Part shown: one piece after another, positions 32,926 to 42,352 of the stretch | How the letters are laid out: each line of letters begins with the position of its first letter | Numbering within the stretch: the stretch's first letter is position 1 | Assembly (NCBI GenBank): GCA_016716085.1 | Contig: JADJWY010000026.1 | Coordinates: forward strand, 248,001 to 312,000 | Length of the DNA stretch: 64,000 nt | DNA from: Hahellaceae bacterium | GTDB taxonomy: Bacteria; Pseudomonadota; Gammaproteobacteria; Pseudomonadales; Oleiphilaceae | Direction: 5' to 3' | Notes under the pieces: model-generated | The model's database searches: none | Told to the model about the DNA's origin: nothing | The model's input: the letters and a program-made list of their open reading frames with translations, nothing else | Program-made: the position numbers and the translations under genes

Positions 32926-35109
32926 TCAGGCTGCAATGGACGCCACGATCGTAATCTTTTTGTTGTCCGGCACTTCCTGATAAGACAGGACATGCATCCT
33001 GTCGACCGCCAGCCGGACAAACTTCGCAAGCGGCGACCGTAACACATGGGAGACCAACAGTACTGCCGGTTTACCCATCATCTCCTGACGTTGGCCCGTA
33101 TCAGCCAGCGAACGCTGCAGCCGCTCCATCATGCCCGGCTCCAGAATCAATCCAATTTCTTCCGCCGTTGCATCATTCATGCTCTGCTGAACAGACTTAA
33201 GCAAAAGCTGTTCCAAGGCCGGATCCAAGGTCACGACAGGCAGCTCCGCATCAGCTCCGACAATGGTTTGCACGATTAAACGACGCAAATTCATGCGCAC
33301 CGCCGCCGTCAAATTTCCGGCATCCTGAGACTTGGGCGTCATATTTGCGATGGCTTCGGCAATACTGCGCATGTCTCTAATAGGCACCTCTTCCTTGAGG
33401 AGGTTCTGCAGCACTTTGAGCAGCGTGCCGACGGAGACTGTATTCGGCACCAGCTCTTCAGCGAGCTTGGTGGCGTGTTTGCCGAGCTGATCCAGCCATT
33501 GCTGGACTTCCTCGTGCCCCAGTAGCTCATAGGCATGCTTGCTCATAATCTGATTCAGGTGAGTCGCGACGACAGTGCTGGCATCCACCACCGTATAGCC
33601 GAGGGTCTGGGCCTGCTCTTTCAAGGTAGGATCAATCCAGACGGCTTCCAGACCGAAGGCAGGATCCCGTCCTGCAACGCCCTCCAGCTTGCCAAAGACC
33701 TGCCCCGGGTTAATTGCCATTTCGCGGTCCGGGTGTATTTCAGCTTCTGCCAGCGTCACTCCCATCAGCGTGATGCGATAGTAATTCGGCATCAAATCCA
33801 GATTGTCGCGGATGTGGACAGAAGGCATAAGAAAGCCCAGCTCCTGAGACAACTTCTTTCGCACCCCTTTGATGCGTGCAAGTAACTGACCGCCCTGAGA
33901 CTTATCGACCAGGGGAATTAATCGGTATCCAACTTCCAGGCCCACAATATCAACACGGGTCACATCGTCCCAACCCAGCTCCTTCGTTTCCATCGCTGGA
34001 ACCTTCGCTTGTCCGGCAGATGCGGTGTCCCGCGTGAGCCCCCCCGACTGCCCGCCCGTTTCAAGTGCACCCGCGTCTTTGCGCTTGCCCGGCGCTGAGG
34101 ATTTTTCTTCCACCACTTCCGGTTGCTGCTGCTTCTTCCAGGTGAACCACGCCATAGCGCCCGCACCAGCTGCCATGCCCAAAAACGAGAGGTGTGGCAT
34201 GCCCGGCACAATACCCATGATGAAAAGGACTGCCGCTGTGATGCCTAAGGACTTCGGCTTGCCGAAGAGCTGGCCTTTCACCTGCTCCGACATATCCTGG
34301 GACTTGCTTACCCGCGTAACCAGAATGGCGGCAGCCGTTGAAAGCAGAAGTGACGGGATCTGGGCAACCAGGCCATCACCAATGGTTAAAAGCGCGTAGA
34401 TTTCAGCTGCACGGGCAAACTCCAGATCATGCTGTAGCATACCGATGGCAAACCCACCCACCAGGTTAATGGCCATGATGAGCAAACCGGCAACGGCATC
34501 CCCTTTCACAAATTTGCTGGCACCGTCCATCGACCCGTAAAAGTCAGCTTCCTGGGCAATTTCTTCGCGACGGGAACGGGCTTCGTCCTGCTCGATGATG
34601 CCCGCATTCAAATCCGCATCGATCGCCATCTGTTTACCGGGCAAGGCATCCAGGGTAAACCGTGCACTGACCTCTGATACCCGGCCCGCACCTTTGGTAA
34701 CAACCGAGAAGTTGATGATCATCAAAATGGCAAAGACCACGATACCCACGGCATAGTTGCCGCCAATCAGCACCTCGCCGAAGGCCTCAATGACCTTGCC
34801 TGCTGCATCTCCCCCTTCATGGCCATGAATCAGCACCACCCGGGTAGACGCCACGTTCAGCGCCAGGCGCAAGAGCGTCGCGACCAGAATCACGGTCGGA
34901 AACGCCGCGAAATCCATCGGTCGTTCGGCATAGATACAGACCAGCAAGACCACCACGGAAAGAGCGATGTTGAATGTAAATAAAACGTCCAACATTAACG
35001 GCGGAAGCGGTAAGGTCATCATGCCGAGCATCGACATAATCAGAAAGGGAACAACAAAATTCCCCTTCATGATGCTTTGTGCGGTGCCCAGTACTGCGCT
35101 TTGACTCAT
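32926..35109 (-). CDS. flhA: Flagellar export gate protein FlhA
   Basis: The 727-residue protein has eight N-terminal membrane helices with the FHIPEP-type signature region (FTLDALPGKQMAIDADLNAG) and a large cytoplasmic domain ending in the nonameric ring. It is the export gate ion-channel subunit of the flagellar type III secretion system. It is the first gene of the operon as seen here; flhB and other upstream flagellar genes are not in front of it within the window. Confidence 0.98.
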   Translation of the reverse strand: MSQSAVLGTAQSIMKGNFVVPFLIMSMLGMMTLPLPPLMLDVLFTFNIALSVVVLLVCIYAERPMDFAAFPTVILVATLLRLALNVASTRVVLIHGHEGGDAAGKVIEAFGEVLIGGNYAVGIVVFAILMIINFSVVTKGAGRVSEVSARFTLDALPGKQMAIDADLNAGIIEQDEARSRREEIAQEADFYGSMDGASKFVKGDAVAGLLIMAINLVGGFAIGMLQHDLEFARAAEIYALLTIGDGLVAQIPSLLLSTAAAILVTRVSKSQDMSEQVKGQLFGKPKSLGITAAVLFIMGIVPGMPHLSFLGMAAGAGAMAWFTWKKQQQPEVVEEKSSAPGKRKDAGALETGGQSGGLTRDTASAGQAKVPAMETKELGWDDVTRVDIVGLEVGYRLIPLVDKSQGGQLLARIKGVRKKLSQELGFLMPSVHIRDNLDLMPNYYRITLMGVTLAEAEIHPDREMAINPGQVFGKLEGVAGRDPAFGLEAVWIDPTLKEQAQTLGYTVVDASTVVATHLNQIMSKHAYELLGHEEVQQWLDQLGKHATKLAEELVPNTVSVGTLLKVLQNLLKEEVPIRDMRSIAEAIANMTPKSQDAGNLTAAVRMNLRRLIVQTIVGADAELPVVTLDPALEQLLLKSVQQSMNDATAEEIGLILEPGMMERLQRSLADTGQRQEMMGKPAVLLVSHVLRSPLAKFVRLAVDRMHVLSYQEVPDNKKITIVASIAA

Positions 35110-35196
35110 CCAATCACATCCCAGATTTTGCTATGCCCTACGACGACTTTTTGTCGCATAAGGGTTATTGCCTAGGAATGCAGGAAGTGTGCCGGA

Positions 35197-35807
35197 TTAG
35201 CCTTGCTTTTGGGTCAGGATGGATTCAACGGTCTTTTGCAAAAACTCGAAAGCCCGCTCATCACGGGAAAGAAGATGGTCAATACCGGCCCGTTCAACGA
35301 TGGCAAACGCATGCCCGAAATAACCAGGTCAAAATGTCGGTGCAAGACAAAGCCTAAAGCCCGATACCCATCTTCACACACCGTGAGGTCGATCGGTAAG
35401 CCTTTCAGGGCTTCAAGACAGATTTTACGCAAAGTCGCTGAGGGTTCTACCAGCAGGATAACGGCGCGTGTCTGATGGCGATCCCAGTCCAGGCGACGCA
35501 GGTGACTTTCAATATCAGTAAAATTCTTTTCTCCCTGACTGAGACGTTCGTAGGCCTAGTGCATCCAGTCAAGATATTGGTGCAGGTAAAAACGGATGTG
35601 TGTAAGAATCATCGCATCATAGGTTCCACCCGCACCTTTGAGGCTATGAACCCGGCGATAGAGCTCCAGAAAGACTTCTTCATCCTGCGGTTGCTCGAAG
35701 AGGGTGCGAATTCCCTCTTCAATTGCGTGAAGTCGTTCAGGTAGTTCGTCAACAAACTGCCGGGCCAACTGCTTCAGCAGGGCTTCCATTTGTATTTCTG
35801 GCGCCAT
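35197..35807 (-). pseudogene. Broken Hpt-receiver signalling gene
   Basis: The frame starts at ATG 35807 (GAGAG seven bases upstream) and encodes an Hpt domain with the phosphorylatable His in VHSLKGAGGTYD. It meets a TAG at 35556-35558. The same frame continues without a break into a receiver-like start (TRAVILLVEPSATLRKICLE, HFDLVISGMRLP). The last part is in another frame (AIVERAGIDHLLSRDERAF ... QKTVESILTQKQG, stop TAA 35197), with about 40 codons missing at the join. So one stop codon and one deletion/frameshift broke an Hpt-REC protein. The 96-residue Hpt piece could still be made. Confidence 0.7.
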
Positions 35808-35925
35808 TATGACTCTCTCTGAAAATTGTTTCAGACACTCAAGCATAGCTTGTAAAATCAGGCACCGACGAGGTGATTTCTACCTATACCCCCACTTATA
35901 CCTCGAGTAATTATCAGGACACGTT

Positions 35926-36969
35926 GTGACGAAATTACCGCAGACTGTGAACCACTGGCCGGACTTTGACCCCCACCCTCTGCTTGGTTCCCCTCATCTG
36001 CAGACCCTCTGGCCTTCCCTTTTTCGTCGATTGCCTGCGCTGGCCCGGCAACGTGAGCGCTTCGAACTGGCCGACGGCGACTTTATCGATCTCGACTGGT
36101 GCCTTCCCCAGGAAAGCAATGTCCTTTCACCAACCTGCGTGTTACTGCATGGCCTGACCGGTTCCAGCAACAGTCAGTACATCGTGGCAATGCAAGCCAG
36201 ACTCCGGCAGCTGGGGTGGCGGAGTGTCGCCGTAAACTTCCGAGCCAGTTCAGGCGTCCCGAATCGCCTGCCCCAGGTTTATCACGCAGGTCACACCGAT
36301 GATATTGACGCCCTTTTCGCGGCACTGAATGCACGTTTTCCGGGTGCCCCTGTCGTCGCCGTGGGCTATTCACTGGGTGGCAGCATGCTGGCAAATTGGC
36401 TGGGTAAGCGGGACCAGGATAAACGCCTGGTCGCCGCCGCGCTGGTATCCGTTCCTTTTGACCTGGGACAATGCTCAACACGACTGGACCAGGGGTTTTC
36501 GCGCCTGTACCGCAATCACATGCTCAACGCGCTGCAAACGCTTTTTACCGGAAAACTGAATTACTATCGCGCGCGAGGGGATCAGGAGAACCAGCGACGC
36601 CTGGAGCGCCTGGCCATCATGCGGGCCCATAAAAGCTTCTGGACCTTTGACGACCAGGTGATGGCGCCGCTTCACGGATTCACATCGGTTCACGACTATT
36701 ACCACCAATGCAGTGCCGGACGCTTTCTCGGCAACATCACAACGCCCACCTTACTGGTACAGTCACTTGATGATCCGTTCGTGCCAGTTTCCGCGCTACC
36801 TGAGCCATCCGCCCTGTCACCCGCCATTCACGCCTTGTTGCAGTCAAAAGGGGGGCATCTTGGCTTCTGGGGGCACCGCAGCCTGCCTCAGAGAGGACCT
36901 CTATGGCTTGAGCTTACCCTTGGGAACTGGTTGCAGAAAATCGTAGCTCATCAGGCGGTCTGTTCGTAA
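35926..36969 (+). CDS. yheT: YheT-family alpha/beta hydrolase
   Basis: The 347-residue product has the YheT opening (DFDPHPLLGSPHLQTLWPSL), the nucleophile elbow GYSLGGS, the acid in DDPFVPV and His in GGHLGFWG. YheT proteins are cytosolic or membrane-edge esterase-like hydrolases; the natural substrate is not well known. Start is GTG 35926 with AGGA seven bases upstream. Its 3' end overlaps the end of the convergent chemoreceptor gene by 19 bases. Confidence 0.93.
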   Translation: MTKLPQTVNHWPDFDPHPLLGSPHLQTLWPSLFRRLPALARQRERFELADGDFIDLDWCLPQESNVLSPTCVLLHGLTGSSNSQYIVAMQARLRQLGWRSVAVNFRASSGVPNRLPQVYHAGHTDDIDALFAALNARFPGAPVVAVGYSLGGSMLANWLGKRDQDKRLVAAALVSVPFDLGQCSTRLDQGFSRLYRNHMLNALQTLFTGKLNYYRARGDQENQRRLERLAIMRAHKSFWTFDDQVMAPLHGFTSVHDYYHQCSAGRFLGNITTPTLLVQSLDDPFVPVSALPEPSALSPAIHALLQSKGGHLGFWGHRSLPQRGPLWLELTLGNWLQKIVAHQAVCS

Positions 36970-38600
36970 AACTCACAGCATTGACGGATATAAGAAAGCT
37001 CGCTTGAAGAAGGCGCCAGAAAACGCATGCCGTAGCGAAAACGGGCTTCACCTTCTTCCTTACGCCACATGACGCGGGCCTTGATTCGAACCGAAGGATC
37101 ATCCGCATAGCGCTGAAAGTCCTTATTTGGCGGACGAATCGACAACTCCACCGTATCGCCTTGCTCGTAACGATATTTAACCAGAATGTTGATGCCACTC
37201 AGACTGATGTCCTGACTGAGCCCCTCAGCAATCGTCTCACCCTGATGCAGTGTCACCAGCAAGGTGCCTTCCTGACGCGGTGTATCACGCCGCTCGGCGT
37301 TGGACGAAAGACTCTTCTCCTCTTTTACCGCTTCAAACTGAATTTCACTGATCTCCCGATCTAAACGTCGGGTGAGCCCCGCCAATGCCTCACTGATGTT
37401 CGAGGTGTTGCCGATCTTGGTACCATTTTTCCGCAGTGTTTCAAACAAACAGGCCAAGGTAGTTTCCAGCGCCGAAAATTGATTAAGTTGCCGAGTGATA
37501 CTGTTATAAATGTCACCTGACTGACCGACAAACCCCGACACATGGGTCTCCAGATCTGCCAACAAATGACGGGCGCGCTCGGTTTTCTGTTGATTGGTCT
37601 GGACATCTTCAACCAGACGGTTCATGACCTGACAACTGTCTGCCACATTGCGATTCAATTGGCCGATAATCGTGGCAACTTCCTGGGCAGAGTTGGCGGT
37701 TCTGACCGACAGTGAACGCACCTCATCGGCCACGACCGCGAAACCACGCCCCTGTTCACCCGCGCGAGCTGCTTCAATGGCCGCATTAAGGGCCAGCAGG
37801 TTGGTCTGATCCGCGATTCCGGTGATATTGGCCAAGGCAGCATTGATCGTTTCGACCGAACCCTGCAAAGCCGACACCCTTGACGCCGCCTGGCGAATCT
37901 CACCCGTCATGCCGTTCAACTGTTCCATCACATCCTGCATCAGTCGGATCCCCTCCGCTGATGATTTCTCAGAGAGTTGCGCTTCCTCCCGCGTGCGGCT
38001 GGCGACCGCCATGACCTCTTCAGAAATCTGATGGAGATGTCCGGTTGCGTCACTCACCTCTTCGGAACGAACCGCTTCTGCCGCACTGATGCGCTCGATC
38101 TCGTGAGCCACGGCAGCGATCTGATTAGCCGATTGCCCCATATGCACGGAACATTCCCGAATGCTGGTTAATAAACGATTAATCACTTGCAACATCCGAT
38201 TGAAATGCTGCGCCATCTGACCAATTTCATCCTGGGAACGCACCGTAACATCCCGCGTCAGATCACCCCTGACAGCCCGCGCCAGGCCATTGCGCAAGCC
38301 TTCCAAAGGTTTGACCAAACTGGCCGCGAGCCCAAAGCCAACCGCGATGGTGAGCAGAACAAAACCGACATCCCAACCAATTGCCTGCCAGAACAGGGCT
38401 TCATACTGTGACTGTAATTCGAGCTGCAGCTGCGCTTCAGTGCTTCCATCGACCCACGCGATCAGAGCCTGTTGATGGCTGAACGCGATCCACTGAACCA
38501 TCACAACGATCGCTGTGCTCCATAAAACCAAGGCCAACACGCATTTCTGTCGAAAACTTAATCCCGAGGCACCCTGACTCACTTCAACCAACCCGATCAC
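36951..38600 (-). CDS. Methyl-accepting chemotaxis protein with C-terminal PilZ domain
   Basis: The 549-residue receptor has two membrane helices (about 17-40 and 74-95) around a short periplasmic part, a HAMP domain (PLEGLRNGLARAVRGDL...), the signalling hairpin with the conserved tip (IADQTNLLALNAAIEAARAGEQGRGFAVVADEVRSL, shown here in part) and, from residue 437, a PilZ domain with RRDTPR and DISLSG motifs. So cyclic di-GMP may act on this receptor directly. The periplasmic part is only about 35 residues, too small for a common ligand domain. The frame is open with no close upstream alternative. Confidence 0.92.
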   Translation of the reverse strand: MIGLVEVSQGASGLSFRQKCVLALVLWSTAIVVMVQWIAFSHQQALIAWVDGSTEAQLQLELQSQYEALFWQAIGWDVGFVLLTIAVGFGLAASLVKPLEGLRNGLARAVRGDLTRDVTVRSQDEIGQMAQHFNRMLQVINRLLTSIRECSVHMGQSANQIAAVAHEIERISAAEAVRSEEVSDATGHLHQISEEVMAVASRTREEAQLSEKSSAEGIRLMQDVMEQLNGMTGEIRQAASRVSALQGSVETINAALANITGIADQTNLLALNAAIEAARAGEQGRGFAVVADEVRSLSVRTANSAQEVATIIGQLNRNVADSCQVMNRLVEDVQTNQQKTERARHLLADLETHVSGFVGQSGDIYNSITRQLNQFSALETTLACLFETLRKNGTKIGNTSNISEALAGLTRRLDREISEIQFEAVKEEKSLSSNAERRDTPRQEGTLLVTLHQGETIAEGLSQDISLSGINILVKYRYEQGDTVELSIRPPNKDFQRYADDPSVRIKARVMWRKEEGEARFRYGMRFLAPSSSELSYIRQCCEFYEQTA

Positions 38601-38667
38601 GCTGCTAAAAACACACTACAAGTGAAGCGCAAAAATACGGCACCCGCCACTGACGGTGCGCAGTGAC

Positions 38668-40125
38668 CTAGCGTTTACCGCCGCTGAGCGCCCGAACCAA
38701 AGCCTGAATCAGGCGTCGCCCAGCCTGAGACCCCAGGCCTCTCAGAACGGCCTTAAAGAAGGTTTCTAAAAAACCCTGGCGACGGGAAACGGGCACCTGT
38801 CGTTGACCCGGGGAAGGCAGAGGGACAGGATCTGATTTGACTTGGGTACGCCTCGCTTCCAGGAGTTCATGTGCCGATTCCCGATCCAAGGTCCTGTCGT
38901 AACGCAGCCCCATCGGCGACGACGCACGCACGCTTGCCAGGGTTTCAGGATCGGCAGGCCCAATACGTGATTCAGGCGGGGCCATCAACACCCGCTCAAC
39001 CGGTAAGGGAATCGCCTTCTCATCCAGGATCGACACCAGACATTCGCCGACACCCAACTGAGTGATGAGGCGCTCTGCCGGCACATTGGGGTTCGCGCGA
39101 AATGACTCCGCCGCGAGTCGAACGGCTTTCTGCTCTTTGGCGGTGAAAGCCCTTAGCGCATGCTGAATCTTATTTCCCAACTGCCCCAACACCGATTCCG
39201 GCACATCCACCGGATTCTGGGTAACGAAATAGACACCCACGCCTTTGGAACGGATCAGCCTGACCACCTGCTCAATCCGATCAAGCAGCGCTTTGGACGC
39301 ATTATCAAACAGCAAGTGCGCTTCATCGAAAAAGAACACCAGGCGCGGTTTCTCCGGGTCGCCCACTTCGGGTAACCGTTCAAACAATTCCGTCAGCAGC
39401 CAAAACAGAAACGTCGCGTAAATGCGAGGATTGAGCATTAACTGACGGCCGTCCAGCAGGTTAATCACCCCTCTGCCGTCCGCTTCGGTTCGCATCAGGT
39501 CGGCAATATCCAATGCGGGCTCGCCAAAGAAATGATCGCCCCCCGCTTCCTGTAACACCAGAAGCCGGCGCTGAATCGCGCCGATGCTGCTGGCAGACAC
39601 ACTGCCATAGCGGGTGCTTAATTCTTTGGCATTTTCGGCAACCCAGTTCAAAAGAGAGCGCAGATCTTTTAAATCCAGCAAAGGCAACTTGTCGTCTCTT
39701 GCCGCGCTGAAGGCCACATAGAGCACCCCCTCCTGGGTCTCATTCAACTCCAGTAAGTGGCTGAACAGCTGAGGCCCCATCTCAGCGACCGTCGTCCGAA
39801 CCGGATGTCCACTACGTTGATAAATATCCCACATGACAACCGGAAAGGGCCTGGCTTGATAGTCCGAGATGCCGATGCGCTCGATCCGATCCTGAATTTT
39901 AGGATGGGGCCGCCCCGCTTCCGCGATACCGCACAGATCCCCTTTGATATCAGCGGCAAATACAGGCACTCCTGCCCTTGAAAAGCCTTCCGCCAACATT
40001 TGCAAGGTCACCGTTTTACCTGTGCCGGTGGCACCGGCGACCAGGCCATGACGGTTGGCCATACGCAGATTGAGATGTATGATCTGTCCCTGTGGATTAA
40101 CACCGAGCAGAAGGCCTGAAGACAT
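38668..40125 (-). CDS. HerA-like bacterial ATPase (DUF853, YjgR type)
   Basis: The 485-residue product has Walker A GATGTGKTVTL (residues 31-41), Walker B LVFFFDEAHLLFD and sensor FVTQNPVDVPESVLGQLGNK. It belongs to the HerA/FtsK-like ATPase group whose members form hexamers; the role of this branch is not established. ATG 40125 is chosen because GGGGGAA lies six bases before it; the frame is open for 41 more codons without a ribosome site. The C-terminus is basic and hydrophobic. Confidence 0.9.
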   Translation of the reverse strand: MSSGLLLGVNPQGQIIHLNLRMANRHGLVAGATGTGKTVTLQMLAEGFSRAGVPVFAADIKGDLCGIAEAGRPHPKIQDRIERIGISDYQARPFPVVMWDIYQRSGHPVRTTVAEMGPQLFSHLLELNETQEGVLYVAFSAARDDKLPLLDLKDLRSLLNWVAENAKELSTRYGSVSASSIGAIQRRLLVLQEAGGDHFFGEPALDIADLMRTEADGRGVINLLDGRQLMLNPRIYATFLFWLLTELFERLPEVGDPEKPRLVFFFDEAHLLFDNASKALLDRIEQVVRLIRSKGVGVYFVTQNPVDVPESVLGQLGNKIQHALRAFTAKEQKAVRLAAESFRANPNVPAERLITQLGVGECLVSILDEKAIPLPVERVLMAPPESRIGPADPETLASVRASSPMGLRYDRTLDRESAHELLEARRTQVKSDPVPLPSPGQRQVPVSRRQGFLETFFKAVLRGLGSQAGRRLIQALVRALSGGKR

Positions 40126-40246
40126 CGTATTTCCCCCTTGAGTCTCTACTTTAGGCGAGTGTATCAGCCCCTTACGGAGAAAGCTGCTATGCTTAAAAGA
40201 TAACCCTGCAGAATCTTGCAGCGCTGAAGTGAACCCCAAGGCCTCC

Positions 40247-41464
40247 ATGCAGAAAGTCGGTACGGAAATCCTACTCGCCAGTCAGCCCATCTACGACCGC
40301 CAACAAAACTTGTATGGCTGTGAACTTTTATTCCGTAGCGACCAACAACTCACCGCTAAAGAGGTTGGCGATGATCGCGCCACCAGTGAAGTTTTGGTCA
40401 ATTATTGCACCAGCGTTGTCGAGCAGTCCGACATTATCCAACGTCCGGTCTTTATAAACATCTCAGAAACCTTGCTGCTTTCAGAGGCGTTTTTTCCAAT
40501 TCATCCTGAAAAGGTGGTGTTGGAATTACTGGAAACGATTACGATCACACCCGACGTCATTCGTGCCGTTAAAGCCTGGAAGCATGAGGGATTTCGCTTC
40601 GCATTGGATGACTATGAATTTCGCCCGGAATGGGAAGCCCTGCTGCCATTAGCCAGCTATATCAAAGTGGATGTCCTGAATGCAGATCCTGCGCACCTGT
40701 GCCGGAAGCGAGCCGAATATTCGGGCACCCCGGCGCTTTGGGTGGCCGAAAGGGTCGAAACAGCGGAAGCCTTTCAAGCCTACCTGGATGGCGGTTTCGA
40801 TCTGTTCCAGGGCTATTTCCTGGCCCGCCCTAAGACAGTTCTGGGGAAGTCGATCAAGTCTGATCACAGTAACGCGTTGGATATCGTTCAGGCAGTCAAC
40901 GATCCTGATATTAAGGTCGAAGCCCTCGCTGATGTGATCAGTCGAGACCCGCGATTGGCCATGCAGTTACTCAAAATCGTTAACAGCCCTGCCTGTTCAC
41001 TAAACCGCGAGGTTCAATCCATACGCGAAACGATCGTGTATTTGGGCATTGCTCAGGTACGCAAGTGGGCAATTATTCTTTCACTACTGGCCGCATCAGG
41101 CAGTGGCATGCAGGTCTGCCGCCTGATTCTGATTCGCGCCAAAACGATGGAAAATTATGCCGAGGCTACCGGTAAACTCGACAGTGCCGCCGCGTTTATG
41201 GTGGGACTACTTTCAGGTGTCGACTTACTCCTGGAAATCGAGCCCGCCGTATTTTTGCAGCAGATCAAGCTTTCCGCTCAAATTACGGGCGCCGTAATCA
41301 ACCACTCAGGCCCTTTAGGGAAACTTCTGCACTATGTCACGGAACTGGAACACGTGCTGATGATGAATCCAGAACAGCTGCAACAGCAGTCTGCCCTTCT
41401 TTTGACCACCTACGCACAGGCGACGGCATGGGCGGAAAATACCCTCCATGCCATGCATCACTAG
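40247..41464 (+). CDS. EAL-HDOD signalling protein (degenerate EAL)
   Basis: The 405-residue product has an N-terminal EAL-type domain in which the catalytic motif is replaced (GCELLFRS in place of an EAL loop; ALDDYEFRPEW in place of DDFG), followed by an HDOD domain (IKVEALADVISRDPRLAMQL, NSPACSLNREVQSIRETI). Such proteins, like YuxH types, usually have no phosphodiesterase activity and act as scaffolds. ATG 40247 has AAGG upstream; GTG 40229 is possible. It is divergent from the HerA-like gene. Confidence 0.88.
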   Translation: MQKVGTEILLASQPIYDRQQNLYGCELLFRSDQQLTAKEVGDDRATSEVLVNYCTSVVEQSDIIQRPVFINISETLLLSEAFFPIHPEKVVLELLETITITPDVIRAVKAWKHEGFRFALDDYEFRPEWEALLPLASYIKVDVLNADPAHLCRKRAEYSGTPALWVAERVETAEAFQAYLDGGFDLFQGYFLARPKTVLGKSIKSDHSNALDIVQAVNDPDIKVEALADVISRDPRLAMQLLKIVNSPACSLNREVQSIRETIVYLGIAQVRKWAIILSLLAASGSGMQVCRLILIRAKTMENYAEATGKLDSAAAFMVGLLSGVDLLLEIEPAVFLQQIKLSAQITGAVINHSGPLGKLLHYVTELEHVLMMNPEQLQQQSALLLTTYAQATAWAENTLHAMHH

Positions 41465-41476
41465 ACCCGCAGATAC

Positions 41477-42250
41477 TTAACTCTCGACGAAAGCCCGCTC
41501 AACCACATAGTGTCCCACGTGTCCCTGCCGTGCTTCGACAAAGCCTCTATCATTGAGAATGGCGCAGGTGTCCTTCAGCATACTGGGACTGCCACAGATC
41601 ATGAAGCGATCATGCTCCGGGTTCATATCTGGCAGATCAATATCAGAAAACAGCTTTCCAGAGGTCATCAGATCCGTTAAGCGCCCCTGATTACCAAAAG
41701 GTTCGCGTGTCACTGTCGGGTAGTAGATCAGCTTTTCACTGACCTGCTCGCCGAAAAATTCGTTACGGGGCAATTCATCACGAATACGTTGCTGATAAGC
41801 CAATTCTGATGTGTAGCGCACGCCGTGGGTGAGAATGACGCGATCAAAGACCTCATAGGTGTCTGGGTCCTTGATGATGCTCATGAAGGGCGCCAGTCCA
41901 GTGCCAGTACTGATCAGATAAAGATTCCGGCCCGGCAGCAGATTATCCAGAATCAAGGTTCCGGTCGGCTTATTACTCATAATGATCTCATCACCGGGAC
42001 GAATCTTCTGTAGCCGGGAGGTCAGAGGGCCGTCCTGTACTTTAATGCTGAAAAACTCCAGCTCCTCTTCATAGTTGGCACTGGCAATACTGTAAGCGCG
42101 CATGAGCGGCCGCCCTTCACCCGGCAAGCCGATCATGATGAAGTGTCCATTCTTGAACCGGAAGCCAGGGTCGCGGCTGGTCTTGAAACTAAACAACGTA
42201 TCGTTCCAGTGATGAACGTCGGTGACCACTTCACTGCGCAAATTGGACAT
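41477..42250 (-). CDS. fpr: Ferredoxin/flavodoxin-NADP reductase
   Basis: The 257-residue enzyme has the FAD site RAYSIASANYEE, the NADP(H) loop STGTGLAPFMSI, FMICGSPSML and the aromatic-free C-terminal tail ...VGHYVVERAFVES of bacterial subclass I reductases. It moves electrons between NADPH and ferredoxin or flavodoxin and is an oxidative-stress gene in Pseudomonas. ATG 42250 with AAAGGAGAG upstream is the start. It is divergent from finR. Confidence 0.96.
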   Translation of the reverse strand: MSNLRSEVVTDVHHWNDTLFSFKTSRDPGFRFKNGHFIMIGLPGEGRPLMRAYSIASANYEEELEFFSIKVQDGPLTSRLQKIRPGDEIIMSNKPTGTLILDNLLPGRNLYLISTGTGLAPFMSIIKDPDTYEVFDRVILTHGVRYTSELAYQQRIRDELPRNEFFGEQVSEKLIYYPTVTREPFGNQGRLTDLMTSGKLFSDIDLPDMNPEHDRFMICGSPSMLKDTCAILNDRGFVEARQGHVGHYVVERAFVES

Positions 42251-42352
42251 TGCCCTACTCTCCTTTGGCATCATTTGATAGGAAGCAGCTTAACTTTCCC
42301 CTTCATATCTGTAAAATGGGTTTTATTTATATATTTACCCGGTTTTATCGAT

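Noticed and set aside
35110..35196. Sigma-54 promoter before flhA
   Set aside because: No GG-N10-GC pair with the right flanks on the minus strand.
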